Shown piece after piece: positions 1 through 25,214 of a DNA stretch of 64,000 nucleotides. This DNA is from Liriodendron chinense. Lineage: Eukaryota; Streptophyta; Magnoliopsida; Magnoliales; Magnoliaceae. Where the stretch lies: contig PVNU02000127.1 in NCBI GenBank assembly GCA_003013855.2, positions 682,001-746,000 of the forward strand, written 5' to 3'. How positions within the stretch are numbered: the first letter of the stretch is position 1; every line of letters starts with the position of its first letter. The translations under genes and the position numbers were made by a program. A model generated the notes under the pieces. The model did not search any database, was not told the DNA's origin, and saw only the letters and a list, made by a program, of their open reading frames with translations.

Positions 1-300
1 TCAGCAGATCCAAATCTCAGGTGGACCACACCAAAGGAAACAGTGGTGATTGACCGCTCACCATTAAAAACTTCTTGGCCCCACTGTAAAGCTTATTTGC
101 CATCCAACCCGTTGATAAGGTCACACAGACAGCTTGATCCAAAACTTGGGGACCCCAAGAAGTTTTTAATGGTCAATCTCGACGGTTTCCTGGGGCGTTG
201 TCCACCTGAGATTCGAATATGCTGCATTTGTGGGCTTATGCCCTAAAAAGGATGGACAGAATGCATGTAACAAACATACATAACAGTGGGCCCTACAGTA
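1..300. repeat. palindromic element family, copy cut by window edge
   Basis: It shows the family core words: CAGGTGGACCACACC, CAGTGGTGATTGA, CCACCATTAAAAAC-like motifs, then the mirror half (AAGAAGTTTTTAATGGT, CCACCTGAGATT, TGCCCTAAAA). The left arm lies outside the window. Confidence 0.7.
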
Positions 301-1139
301 AGCCACGTCGGATTTTTTAGGCCACTGACCTTGTAGAGTCAGTTATCCATCCATTTCTTCACAAGTGGAATGTTGGCAGGAAAGAAGGTAGGATAGTACA
401 GACACATTTCTCTTACCCATCTCATAGTGGCTGTTGCCAATCACGTTTATACAATGGCAGCTGGTCAACCTCATATAAGCCAGTAAGGAGGCCTACTCTA
501 GCACAGGGTGATGGTTGGCAACCCCTAAAGACACGAGGGTTTGGCATACATTATCATGATGTGATTCTCCTGTGACATCGGTGAAAACCTCGATGCTCCA
601 GCACTTGCATGCCATCGTTGTGGGATGCAAGATCCCCACGAGAGGTCTTCTCTGTGCTTGAAACCTTATTTCTAAGAGCCGGAATGATTGCTAATCAAAG
701 AACCATTCTTAATGGAGGTCCCATTTTCCACCCACCACAAAATCCAAGCACACCAACACAACCATTCTTAAATTCTTAATGGAGGTCCCATTTTCCACCC
801 ACCACAAAATCCAAGTACACCAACACACAAAGCCTGCTAACCACAAGCTGAAAATGCAAGGAACCCTGCCCCTGCCCCTGAAAATAGTCACAGAATGAAA
901 AGTAGATTGGCATGGTTTGAATCTCAAACTGAAAAAACCATTGAGAGAACATGATTAGGTAAACAGATGGTAATCAGGGGAGGCACTGAAACAGTTTCTC
1001 TAGCAATGGAATCAACAAAAGGAAAACGCTGGCAGGCATAACTGCTATCCATGATTTCCTGTATTATTGTCTGCTGCGACTTGCATTACATTACAACAAA
1101 AGAACCATGCCAAGTGATGTACAAGAAAATAGACATGAA

Positions 1140-1164
1140 ACTCTCTCTCTCAGAAAATAGACAT

Positions 1165-1200
<36 letters not shown>
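1140..1200. repeat. (CT)n microsatellite
   Basis: A short CT tract and a 24-nt unit (AAAATAGACATGAAACTCTC) are duplicated in tandem, followed by a longer CT run to 1200. It lies just downstream (3') of the TPR gene. Confidence 0.85.
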
Positions 1201-1202
<2 letters not shown>

Positions 1203-1702
1203 AAAGACAAACCTGTTAGTATGGGCCAGCACCCCAACCGTGAATGAACCGTTACACCAACATATATCGATCTCCTAACTTGGCTATAAAACTATTGATC
1301 CGCCTTTGGCTAAGAGCTTAAGCTTTTAACTCAACTGATTGGAACAGTAGGGCCGAGGTCCTAACAAAACCCACATGAATCCTTTGTGTGTGCATAAGAA
1401 GAGGTTTTACATAATGCCTAATTAGTCGCATTTCATCCAGGAAAGCACTCCCAACAGATACACTCAAATTTCGGCAATCCAAATTATTCTCCTGGTACAC
1501 CAGACTGAGGATGGGCCACAAAAATCACGTAATCATCCACCAACAGTGTGGCCATGTACTGCAGACCTCTGGGATATCATAATGCTGGTCACCAATGATC
1601 AGATAGCCGGTACAAGCCGATAAATAAGAACCTAAAAGCTGCTATTTAATTCCCAGAACTGATTGTAGAGAAAGAAAAAAAAAAACTGCCTTACAAGACC
1701 TG

Positions 1703-16246
<14,544 letters not shown>

Positions 16247-16709
16247 CTGAAAAATTAAAGAAAACAGTAGACAATTCTTGATGTCATAACCTGTTTGATA
16301 TACTAAAACAGAACTTTCAACAACAACATAACAAATAGATACAATATAGATCATCATTGGAAATCGAAAACCATATAGGATCACTCAGCTTAAAGCACAA
16401 CAGAATACAAAAGTGAGACAAACTGTCTGGGGCTGTTTGGATTCAGGCCAAGTTGTGTCCCAACTCCCAACAGCCTATCTGTGGACGTGCTATCGGGATT
16501 AATTGATTGTAGACATACTATCTCGACTAGTTGTCCCATTCCTTGTTTATCAAATCCCCTGAAATAGGGAAGAATGACGGACTGTGGCACGTGTGAGGAC
16601 TTTAATATGGATGGTAGCACATTTACATGTGCGTGTGTGTACATTTGACATGTGCGCATTGACACATTTGCCACATTTTTTGGGTGCTTGAAGATAGGGC
16701 TATCATCAG

Positions 16710-17274
16710 CAGTGTTTTAAATAGCTACGCTATGCAGCGTGTAGCTTACGCTACGTAGTGTAGCTTAGCCTAAACGCTACATAGCTCATGAAAATAGCTT
16801 AAGTTGCATGTAGCCTATGTTGCATGATTAATTTGGGTATGCTATGCACTACATAGACTACGCTAAACGCTACATAGCTCACATTACAAGTCATTTTTCA
16901 CTATAACATTAAAATCAATAATGTTTTTAATGATTTGTTACATTTTTCTATTTCAATGAAAAGTCATTAGTCTTTTCAATGCTTTTAGTACTAAAATAAT
17001 ATAAGAAACAGTTTTAAATCAGTTTTGTTGCTCTTTCTTCACTTTCAAACTTAATAATCACCCCTTGCTATTACTTTAGATTGCATTTAGTTGCACCAAA
17101 TATCATGAAAATTTGTTAAATTTTATTATTAATCATATAATTGGGTGCAACCAACTGTAACCTTGATTAAAAATCTAAGTAGCGTGTAGCTTACGCTACA
17201 CGCTATGTAGCTTATGCTTCACGCTTCAGAGGGCTAAAGGCTATGCTACATGCTATTCGCTATTTAAAACACTG
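16710..17274. mobile_element. hAT-like miniature element, TSD ATCATCAG
   Basis: Perfect 8-bp duplication ATCATCAG (16702-16709, 17275-17282) and matching inverted ends CAGTGTTTTAAATAGC / GCTATTTAAAACACTG. Subterminal arms are rich in GTAGC/GCTAC words in both orientations. No transposase. It lies upstream of the last recognised TPR exon, possibly in the gene's 5' region. Confidence 0.88.
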
Positions 17275-17282
17275 ATCATCAG

Positions 17283-17570
17283 ACTGGGCCTCGGGCAAGA
17301 TTTTGAACTATCTAGGTCGGGCTTTCAGGCCAAGCCTATTCAGATTTTTGCATTTGCTAGGCCCAAGCCCAGTCCATTGACAGCCCAACTTGAATATTGA
17401 TGGTGGCACATGTGCATATGTGGGGTACTTTAACTTGGACAGAAGGATATGTGGCATGTTGGAAAATGCCACCCCTGTGTACGGATAAGAGTGTTCCTCA
17501 AGTGCATGAAACTATAAAGAGCCATTGACAAGGAGTTCCACGTCTTTAGTAGAGAAACAATCCATGCTTT
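17283..17570. other. Non-coding stretch, nothing specific recognised
   Basis: Unassigned sequence between a hAT-like element and a SINE. It contains phrases such as GGCCTCGGGCAAG and TTCAGGCCAAGCC that look like a decayed low-complexity repeat. No supported gene. Confidence 0.4.
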
Positions 17571-18387
17571 GGGTCCTTACTCATGCCTTAGTGGTAGACT
17601 CACAAGAGTTTCAACACGAGTCATGGGTTCGAGTACTGATGCAGGACAGCCCTAATCGTGATGCATGCTCATGAACATATGTAATCCAGCGGAAATAAAT
17701 AGCAATAATAATCTAAAATTCATCACCTATCATCATAAATTAAGAAAAGCATAAAAGAGGCATGCAATGGAGCGGACCATCATCACAATCACGAAGTAAG
17801 AAATTCAAATAATGCATAGGTTGGATCCGGCGAGGGATGGAACCTCCCGATCTTGCATGGTCTTAATCCAAATACCTAATGTGAATCACTAGTCCGAGGG
17901 ATCGAGGGATTTCTCGGATTAGGGATTTTGGAATTTGAGAAATAGGGATTTTGAATAAAATCTCAAATCTAGGATCTAGAAGTTATGAGAGAATAGAAAT
18001 AGAGAAAGAGGAAGTAACAAGTTTACCTTAGAAGAAGTTGGAGGGACACAAGAAGAAAAGAGAAGAATGAGATCAAGAAAGAAGAAGAAGCACCATGAGA
18101 GAGGGAAAGAGGAAGGAGGCAACCAAAGGTTTGCACTTTTCATAAATCAACAACTAATCAAAAAGGTTTAGGGCAACACCCTTATAAAATTCGGAATTAG
18201 CATAATTACCAAAATACCCCTACTAACAAAATTTCAAAAAAAAGACATTTACATGAAAAAAAACGTACCCACATTAACCCAAAACTCAAATAAGTAAAAA
18301 ATGCGTAAAATAAACTCAAATCTAAGATGTTCAATGCGCTCCAATGATGGTGTGATGAAAGTGGGCCATGACGAATCAACGGTCCAA

Positions 18388-19361
18388 TGATGTGGACATC
18401 AGGCCCTTTAGGGTTTATCAACGTAGGAGGCGAATGACACCTATATCTTTATGGCTCGATGATGACGGGTCTGGATTGTTCGTGACGACTTGAGGAGCAT
18501 TGAAGACCTTACACATGTAGTCCGAGACACTTTGAAAAGACCCCACATTGGGAAGACATGTGTGAGTTGCTTGGAGGAGATGATCGGACTGTTGGATCGT
18601 GATGATGATGTGATCGGACCGTTGGTTCGTCATGGCCCACTTTCATCACACCATCATTGGAGCGCATTGGACATCTTAGATTTGAGTTTATTTTACGTAT
18701 TTTTTACTTATTTGAGTTTTAGGTTAGTGTGGGTACGTTTTTTTCATGCAATGTCTTTTTTTTAAATTTTGTTAATAAGGTATTTTGATAATTATGCTAA
18801 TTCCGAATTTTATAAGGGTGTTGCCCTAAACCTTTTTTATTAGTTGTTGATTTATGAAAAAGAGAAAACCTTTGGTTGCCTCCTTCCTCTTTCCCTCTCT
18901 CATGGTGCTTCTTCTTCTTTCTTGATCTCATTCTTCTCTTTTCTTCTTGTGCCCCTCCAACTTCTTCTAAGGTAAACTTGTTACTTCCTCTTTCTCTATT
19001 TCTATTCTCTCATAACTTCTAAATCCTAGATTTGAGATTTTATCCAAAATCCTTATTTCTCAAATTCCAAAATCCCTAATCCGAGAAATCCCTCGATCCC
19101 TCGGACTAGTGATTCACATTAGGTATTTGGATTAAGACCATGCAAGATCGGGAGGTTCCATCCCTCGCCGGATCCAACCTATGAATTATTTGAATTTCTT
19201 ACTTCGTGATTGTGATGATGACCCGCTCCATTGCATGCCTCTTTTATGCTTTTCTTAATTTATGATGATAGGTAATGAATTTTAGATTATTATTGCTATT
19301 TATTTCCGCTGGATTACATATGTTCATGAGCATGCATCACGATTAGGGCTGTCCTGCATCA
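18388..19361 (+). repeat. Complete direct LTR of the chromovirus (974 bp)
   Basis: It begins TGATGTGGACATCAGG, ends CTGTCCTGCATCA, and is followed four bases later by a primer-binding site. Positions from about 18617 to 19361 pair with the inverted arm at 17637-18385. Confidence 0.85.
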
Positions 19362-19365
19362 AATT

Positions 19366-19377
19366 TGGTATCAGAGA
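19366..19377 (+). promoter_or_regulatory. Primer-binding site (initiator Met tRNA type)
   Basis: TGGTATCAGAGA directly after the complete LTR matches the 3' end of plant initiator methionine tRNA, the usual primer for minus-strand DNA synthesis. Confidence 0.8.
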
Positions 19378-19446
19378 TTAGGCTTGCATGGTTTTGTCTA
19401 GATCGAATAATAAAAAAAATTAGGGTTTTGATTTTTAGGTTTGTTT

Positions 19447-19616
19447 TAGGAAATTTCCAGATTTAGAAAGTTTTCAATTTTAGAAAGTTTCCTAATTTGG
19501 AGAATTTTCAGATTTAGAAAGTTTCCAATTTTAGAAAGTTTCCTAATTTGGAGAATTTCCAGATTTAGAAAGTTTCCAATTTTAGAAAGTTTCTTAATTT
19601 GGAAAATTTCCAGATT
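19447..19616 (+). repeat. Three tandem units of about 51 bp in gypsy leader
   Basis: Units of the form TTTCCAGATTTAGAAAGTTT, CAATTTTAGAAAGTTTCC, TAATTTGGAGAA occur three times with few differences, in the untranslated leader between primer-binding site and gag-like frame. Confidence 0.8.
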
Positions 19617-19682
19617 TGAGTCGCATCATCTAGAATTAATTAGTGTTAGTTCATTGTAGTTTAAATTCATCGCATTCATATT

Positions 19683-20192
19683 GTGAGTCATCCAGTTCAT
19701 AGAGTCGAGTTTAGGAAGAACCTAGGACAAGTCCTCCATTATGTGCCCATTCGTTTTGGTCATGGTTTTGGATTACACATCTCTACCATGAATCAGGATC
19801 AGATTTCAGAGGCTTTGGCCACCATATCTCGATGTTTGGACAACATTGACAACCATTTTAGAAAATCCTTCCAGAATCTCAACGACAAATTAGAAGCATT
19901 TAACCAGGCTAGCCCTAACTATGGAAAAGATGATCAACATTATGCCTTGGTGAACGGCAAGTTGGATGGATCCAGATATGATGTTTATGAAGTGGAAGAG
20001 TACGTGCCTAACGTCACTAGTGATAAAATGGAAGAAATTGAGGCATCGCTCATCATCGTTGAGAATGACGAAGTGTGTGCTACTGATGAAAAGGTCGAAG
20101 TAATTGAGACCGCACCACTTCCAGATGTCATGTGTGACTTAAGTGATGTAAAGTCCCAATCTAAGTCTCTTACCATAATGCACACTGAATGA
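19683..20192 (+). pseudogene. Gypsy gag-like / spacer reading frame remnant
   Basis: 169-residue open frame in the position of gag, with an acidic C-terminal half and no recognisable zinc knuckle. I do not recognise a domain; assignment rests on position between leader and RT remnant. Confidence 0.45.
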
Positions 20193-20217
20193 ATTTGAAA
20201 AGGAGACTAGTGAGGAT

Positions 20218-20690
20218 ATGGTGGTGGACGCCCACATGACTTGTGATATCCCACCAGATGATTTATGGAATAAATTTTCACCCATATGGGACATTCAACA
20301 CACAATCGATCTTGTCCCTAGGTTGGTCCTGTCAAGCTTTCCTCCATACCAGGTGAACCCCGTAGAAAATACAGAAATGCAGCGTCAATTTGATAAACTT
20401 CTCGGGGAAGAATTCAATAAGGAAAGTTTGAGTTGGAGTTTTGTTCTGTGTGTCATGCCTGCCCTTTTCACTTCCAAGAACAATGGCATATGGCACACAT
20501 GAGGGCATATCCTGACCGTCCACAAAGCTTCAGTCAAGTGTCATGCCATCGTGCGACGTATTCAAGTCATGGTAGATATGATGGTCAGAGTCCCTATCCC
20601 GCATCTTGATGACATTTTGGACATAATAGCTGATGCCAAGATTTGCTCAAGACTTGGTATTAATAGTGTGTGTTCTCAAGTGTTGGGATA
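20218..20690 (+). pseudogene. Gypsy reverse transcriptase N-terminal remnant
   Basis: IDLVPRLVLSSFPPYQVNPV followed by EMQRQFDKLLGEEFNKESLS is the usual chromovirus RT entry region; the frame then breaks and resumes as VRVPIPHLDDILDIIADAK (normally RFPIPRLDDMLDQL). The catalytic YADD region, RNase H and integrase core are absent. Confidence 0.75.
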
Positions 20691-20840
20691 CTTAGAAATC
20701 ATCCTTGTTTATAATAGTTATAATGAGAAATTATGTGTCACCCATGAGAAGTATCCTTTTGTTTCAGTTTCCAAGTTCTAGGTCATAGGATTGTTTATTT
20801 TCAGTTCGTTGATTTTTCAAAGCGTCATTTAGTTTCACCC

Positions 20841-21410
20841 ATGTCTGTCATCCAAAAGTCGTCAAAGTCAGCCAATGCATTTGCACGTCACATTCATGAT
20901 TTGCATACATATATTAGACAGCGGATCAATAAGAGCAATGATAGTTATAAATATTCAGCTGATTCTCATCGTAGAGCGCAAGAATTTCAGGAAGAAGACT
21001 ACGTAATGGTGCGTGTAAGGCCAGAGCGATTCTCTCAAGGATCTGCTAAAAAGTTACAAGCGCGTAGTGCTGGACCATTCAAGATATTACAAAAGGTTGG
21101 GACCAACGCGTATCGAATTGACCTTCCACCGGAAATGAGCATTAATCCAACTTTTAATGTGGAAGATCTAGTCCGTTCCCATACTCCCATTAATCCCTCG
21201 TCCCTTTCATGGCCTTTTTCTGAGTTTTCTTCACAACCTACTCTACCCCTTCCTCCACCCATTATTCGCAAACAAGAAATTGAGGAAATTGTGGATGAGG
21301 AAATAGTTTCCACGAGAGATGGAGGTTTCCAGAGATATCTTGTTAAATGGAAGAATAAATCACCATCAGAATCTACTATGGTTGACAGAAGCGGAGTTGC
21401 AGAGCATTAA
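20841..21410 (+). pseudogene. Gypsy integrase C-terminus and chromodomain remnant
   Basis: 189-residue frame containing AGPFKILQKVGTNAYRIDLP (integrase C-terminal GPY/F-like module) and, near the end, RDGGFQRYLVKWKNKSPSES, the chromodomain signature that places the element among chromoviruses. The last residues continue in another frame (about 21380-21470), so there is a frameshift. Confidence 0.8.
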
Positions 21411-21466
21411 TCCAGATTTACTAGAGCGCCACAAGAGTTTTAACTCGTCGGAGTCGAGTTCTTCTC

Positions 21467-21478
21467 AGACGAGGAGAA
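21467..21478 (+). promoter_or_regulatory. Polypurine tract
   Basis: Purine-rich GACGAGGAGAA directly before the right direct LTR start (TGATGCGG), the usual primer site for plus-strand synthesis. Confidence 0.65.
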
Positions 21479-21949
21479 TGATGCGGACATCAGGCCCTTT
21501 AGGGTTTATCAGCGTAGGAGGCGAGTGACACCTATATCTTTATGGCTCGATGATGACGGGTCTGGATTGTTCTTGACGACTTGAGGAGCATTGAAGACCT
21601 TACACATGTAGTTCGAGACATTTGAAAAGACCCCACATTGGGAAGACATGTGAGTTGCTTGGAGGAGATGATTGGACCGTTGGATCGTGATGATGATGTG
21701 ATCGGACCGTTGGTTCGTCATGGCCCACTTCATCATCACGATCCAACGGTCCGATCATCTCCTCCAAGCAACTCACACATGTCTTCCCAATGTGGGGTCT
21801 TTTGAAATATCTCAGACTACATGTGTAAGGTCTTCAATGCTCCTCAAGTCGTCACGAACAATCCAGACTCGTCATCATCGAGCCATAAAGATATAGGTGT
21901 CACTCGCCTCCTACGCTGATAAACCCTAAAGGGCCTGATGTCCGCATCA
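21479..21949. repeat. Hairpin of LTR start (direct then inverted)
   Basis: The first ~218 bp of the LTR (21479 on) are followed, after a loop of about 35 nt, by their reverse complement ending at 21949. The arms pair closely (GGACCGTTGGATCGTGATG with CATCACGATCCAACGGTCC). Confidence 0.85.
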
Positions 21950-22005
21950 AGTACCCATTGTGGTGTGTGTGTGTGTGTGTTAAAAATAAATAAAAATAAA
22001 GGGTC

Positions 22006-22433
22006 ATATCTTAGACGGTTAGACCATTTGTCTAAAAATACCTAGGTTCCTATGCACAAGGGGACTGGTTGACAAACTATGGACATGTACTTTTGTCCCA
22101 AGTACTGGCCAATGACCCAACTTTTAACCAAATCCACATAGCCCCTAGGGAGCAAAAACTGCAGAGTAAACTTGGGTATCACATCTACAAAGAAATGGAC
22201 AAATAAACAAATTCAACACACATGTGACCCACCTTAGTAAGCAAGTGGGCATTTCTTGTAGTAGGGCACATGTATGGCATAGTGGCATGTTTGCCTGCAA
22301 GAAGGGTCGTGTCTATATCCATCAGATTGTTTGGGCCTAAAATGTTCAGAACACCTTTGTTTCTCCTCATACACCACTATGGTTCAAAATATGGTCTTAC
22401 TTGAGTTGTACCAGTTTCAGTGAGCAATGAAAC
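22006..22433. other. Non-coding stretch, nothing recognised
   Basis: No element end, tandem structure or believable gene was found between the SINE tail and the tandem duplication. Confidence 0.4.
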
Positions 22434-22666
22434 GAGTCATGCTATTGAAACAACCAAAACAGAGCAAGCCATGGCAAGTTGTACTGGCTTTGGTCTCAAG
22501 GAGAGCCGCACTCCAAAACTACTATTTCTTCCATGTCCACCACACAACGAGTCATGCTATTGAAACATCCAAAACAGGAGCGAGCAATGGAAAGTTGTAC
22601 TGGCTTTGGTCTCAAGGAGAGCCGCACTCCAAAAGTACTATTAATTCCATGTCCACCACACAATGA
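22434..22666 (+). repeat. Tandem duplication, about 116-bp unit
   Basis: Two copies starting GAGTCATGCTATTGAAACA and containing GTACTGGCTTTGGTCTCAAG and GGAGAGCCGCACTCCAAAA; a few substitutions between copies. No coding signal. Confidence 0.85.
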
Positions 22667-22979
22667 ATGGTCCAAATCATGGACCACCATGCAACCCTTT
22701 TGACTTTTGTGGGAACTCATGCTAAGGGGTCATTTGGATGCCTGTAAAATCTGCAAGTGGTAGATCAATTGCAGATAAAAGGATTACAAAGCCTATTTGG
22801 ATGCTGAAATTTCCTCTAAATGCTTTACAGGCTATAATTGATTTACAGTTTTTACCTGCATTTTTCCTTTGAAGACCTGCCTTTAAGACATGTTTTCATT
22901 TACCTGCATTTCATTCTTAGCCTAACAGCTCTATTTTTCAAATCATCTATGAAGGGAGTACTGCAGCTCAACACCCCCC

Positions 22980-22982
<3 letters not shown>

Positions 22983-23045
<63 letters not shown>
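22983..23045. repeat. (CT)n microsatellite
   Basis: About 31 CT units. Confidence 0.95.
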
Positions 23046-23047
<2 letters not shown>

Positions 23048-23619
23048 GGTGCACTTCTCATGTGCCGGAACCCACCATCTTCTTCGATTGCAATAGCTCC
23101 TCCCGCCTGTTGTATGCTCCCAACTCCGTCTTCTCCGTTTCTATTTTATTTATTTTTATTTTATTGTTGTACTTTTTGTAGTGTGCGAAGAAGAGGGGGA
23201 AGGAATGGAGGAGACCGGCTTGGGGCCAGCTGGAATCTTGTACAACACCCGTTTCTCACAGTGAGCAAAACACCCAAGACTTGTGGGTCCTACCATGTTA
23301 TATATGTATAATTTACTCCATCTATTAGGCCTGACCCTGGACATTAGGTCCTAAGACCAAAAATCAGCTAGATCCACAGCTCAGATGGGCCACACTACAT
23401 GGAACAATGGGGATGGGATGCGAACCATTGGTTTCTACGTGGGGCCACCATGGTTGTGTTATATCCATTATTGATCTCATGTCCTAACATGAACAAGCGA
23501 AACTGATGGGTGGAGTATGTCACAAGGACATCATGGTGGGCCCCACAAAGCTATAGGTTACATGGACTCCTTGTAATAGGGGGCAGTATGATGCTTGATG
23601 CTATGCTGCTTTGATTGCT

Positions 23620-24440
23620 CTTTTTTTTTCTTTTTTTTTTTGAAACGATAACAATTTTATTGAAAAAAGGCAAAGGCCTAAAGAATACAACCAACTGAAA
23701 AGCAAAGAACAGAAAATGGCATAATTATAGCTCAAACCAGAGATTTGGAAATTGATCAACCACTATAATCAAAGCTGCTATTGCCCATTCCATAACCAGA
23801 TTTCAAGGTATCCCAAAACGGTTAATAGTCATAACCGTTATGTGTTATCGGGTCGAAACAGCCGTAACGGCCGTTACAACAAAAAAAAAAAAAAAAAGGC
23901 CGTACCGGTCCTGTAACGGACCGTAATGGTCCTGTAACAGTTTCTTCAGAAATAAAAAAGGGTCATAACGGCCGATAAGGGGTTCGTAACAGCCGTTACG
24001 GCCCATATCGTAACGGTAATAGTGGTGGCCGTTACAGCCACCATTATCCTTATGGAACACCTTGCCAGATTCTTAACCATTTTGCAGACCTGTGACGAGG
24101 AGTTTTTCCGATTATAGAAACATCAACTATTTCTTTACCGCCATACTACCCAAATTCCAGTAGGCAAACAGAGATGCCATACACGTTTCCTGAGATCCAT
24201 TTACCTCCGCCATGCCAAGCTGCGAAGAAGACTTTGATAGAACCCAACGTAACCCAATAGAAACCCAATTTACCGATGATCTCAACCCATATCTTTGCTG
24301 CAAATTCGCAATGGATGAACAAATGATTCACTGATTCTTCAGCTCTATAACACATAAGACATACATCAGGAAGAAACATCCCTCTCTTGTCTATTGTTAA
24401 CACCCTGTTCCTCCCCACTAGCCATCTCAAAATGGATGAG
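23620..24440 (-). mobile_element. LINE 3' fragment, minus strand
   Basis: Minus strand near 24400-24250 reads GRNRVLTIDKRGMFLPDVCL, CYRAEESVNHLFIHCEFAAK: the zinc-binding module (C..C..H..C) following reverse transcriptase in plant LINEs. Downstream sense reaches a poly-A tail (T-rich run at 23620-23640). Only the 3' end is present, as in 5'-truncated LINE insertions. Another insertion interrupts it at about 23805-24065. Confidence 0.78.
23805..24065. mobile_element. Foldback miniature element within LINE
   Basis: Ends AAGGTATCCCAAAACGG and the reverse complement of AAGGTGTTCCATAAGG are imperfect inverted repeats. Arms are full of CGTAACGG/CCGTTACGG words. Flanks CCAGATTTC and CCAGATTC suggest an 8-9 bp duplication with an indel. 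Superfamily not assigned. Confidence 0.55.
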
Positions 24441-24863
24441 CCTAAAAAGGAGGCAAATTGAAGGCTCAAGTGGACCACAACACAAGAAGCGGTGGGGATT
24501 GAAAGCTTACCGTTGAAAACTTCCTAGGGCCCACCATTATGTTTATTTGCCATCCAACTTGTTCATAATGTAACATAGACTGTATGAAGGGAAAACATAG
24601 ATATCAGCTTCATCCAAAACTTTCATGTCCCCCGAGAAGTTTTCAACGGTAAGCTTCCAATCTCAACTGCTTCCTATGTTGTGGTCCACTTGAGCCTTCA
24701 ATCTGCCTCCTTTTTGGGCTCATGGCCCAAAATGATCTGTCAAAATGGATGGGCAGCGTGGATAAAACACATACATCACGGTGGGCTGGACCCCACAGAT
24801 CCCCTGACAGGACCGTCCATCTCTAGCTAGGTCTTGGTGGGGGTAGCACCCAATCCGTGCTCC
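24430..24863. mobile_element. Palindromic element family copy
   Basis: Mirror halves meet near 24580 (AACTTCCTAGGGCCCACC / CGAGAAGTTTTCAACGGTAA). The right end reads GGTAGCACCCAATCCGTGCT, the form also seen at 59595; the left end abuts the LINE and is not clear. Confidence 0.65.
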
Positions 24864-25214
24864 ATTTTGACCACAACTCATAAAAGGGCATTTTAATTAG
24901 TGGGCCCACTTCTGTGGCCCACGTAATGCTTGGTTTAGTGTAAAGATCAGCTGCGGGTTTTATTGAGATAGGCTCAACTCAATGATCCATCTATATGTCA
25001 GTTGAAGATTTTATAGAGATTTACCTATCCAAGCTCTGTCAGGTGTGAATACCCAATAACAAGCTATAAACAATTTACAGGTTATCCGAACACAAACAAC
25101 TATTTACTTATAAACATATCATAGCTTAAAGCCAAATAGAACAAGCTGTAAACAATTTATCCATGTAATTCATTTACCACTTCCAGATTTTACAGGCATC
25201 CAAATGACCCCTAA

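Larger units (their letters stand above)
17637..21949 (+). mobile_element. Composite Ty3/gypsy chromovirus with inverted LTR arms
   Basis: The block is flanked by a perfect 5-bp duplication AGTAC (17632-17636, 21950-21954) and begins TGATGC and ends GCATCA. Order: inverted 3' three-quarters of an LTR (17637 to about 18385), a complete direct LTR (18388-19361), primer-binding site, truncated internal region (19362-21478), polypurine tract, the first ~250 bp of a direct LTR (from 21479), then the first ~218 bp of the LTR inverted (to 21949). The interior is only 2.1 kb, with gag-like, RT and integrase/chromodomain remnants. The whole unit was apparently inserted as one piece. Confidence 0.85.
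17571..22005 (+). mobile_element. tRNA-related SINE split by a retroelement
   Basis: 17571-17636 (GGGTCCTTACTCATGCC, A-box TAGTGGTAGAC, B-box GGGTTCGAGTAC) is continued at 21950 by AGTACCCATTGTGGTGTGTG and an A-rich tail. The uninterrupted paralogue at 12405-12501 confirms that the sequence was contiguous before the gypsy composite entered it. Confidence 0.75.
22726..25211. mobile_element. Harbinger-like element with TAA duplication, hosting nested insertions
   Basis: The left end GGGGTCATTTGGATGCCTGT (22726) and the right end, whose reverse complement is the same, are inverted repeats extending through TAAAATCTG(C/G)AAGTGGTA. They are flanked by TAA on both sides (22723-22725, 25212-25214). 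3-bp TWA duplications and GGG..TTTGG ends fit PIF/Harbinger. The 2.5-kb interior encodes no transposase and holds a long (CT)n, a LINE 3' fragment, a palindromic element and other repeats, so the host was probably a small MITE. Confidence 0.75.

Noticed and set aside
16390..16674. Upstream coding exon of the TPR gene
   Set aside because: Minus-strand frame of 94 codons has no ATG/donor pair fitting the phase of the 16246 acceptor and reads like non-coding sequence.
22434..22666. Possible CRISPR-like or satellite array
   Set aside because: Only two copies in direct tandem without spacers, in a plant genome.
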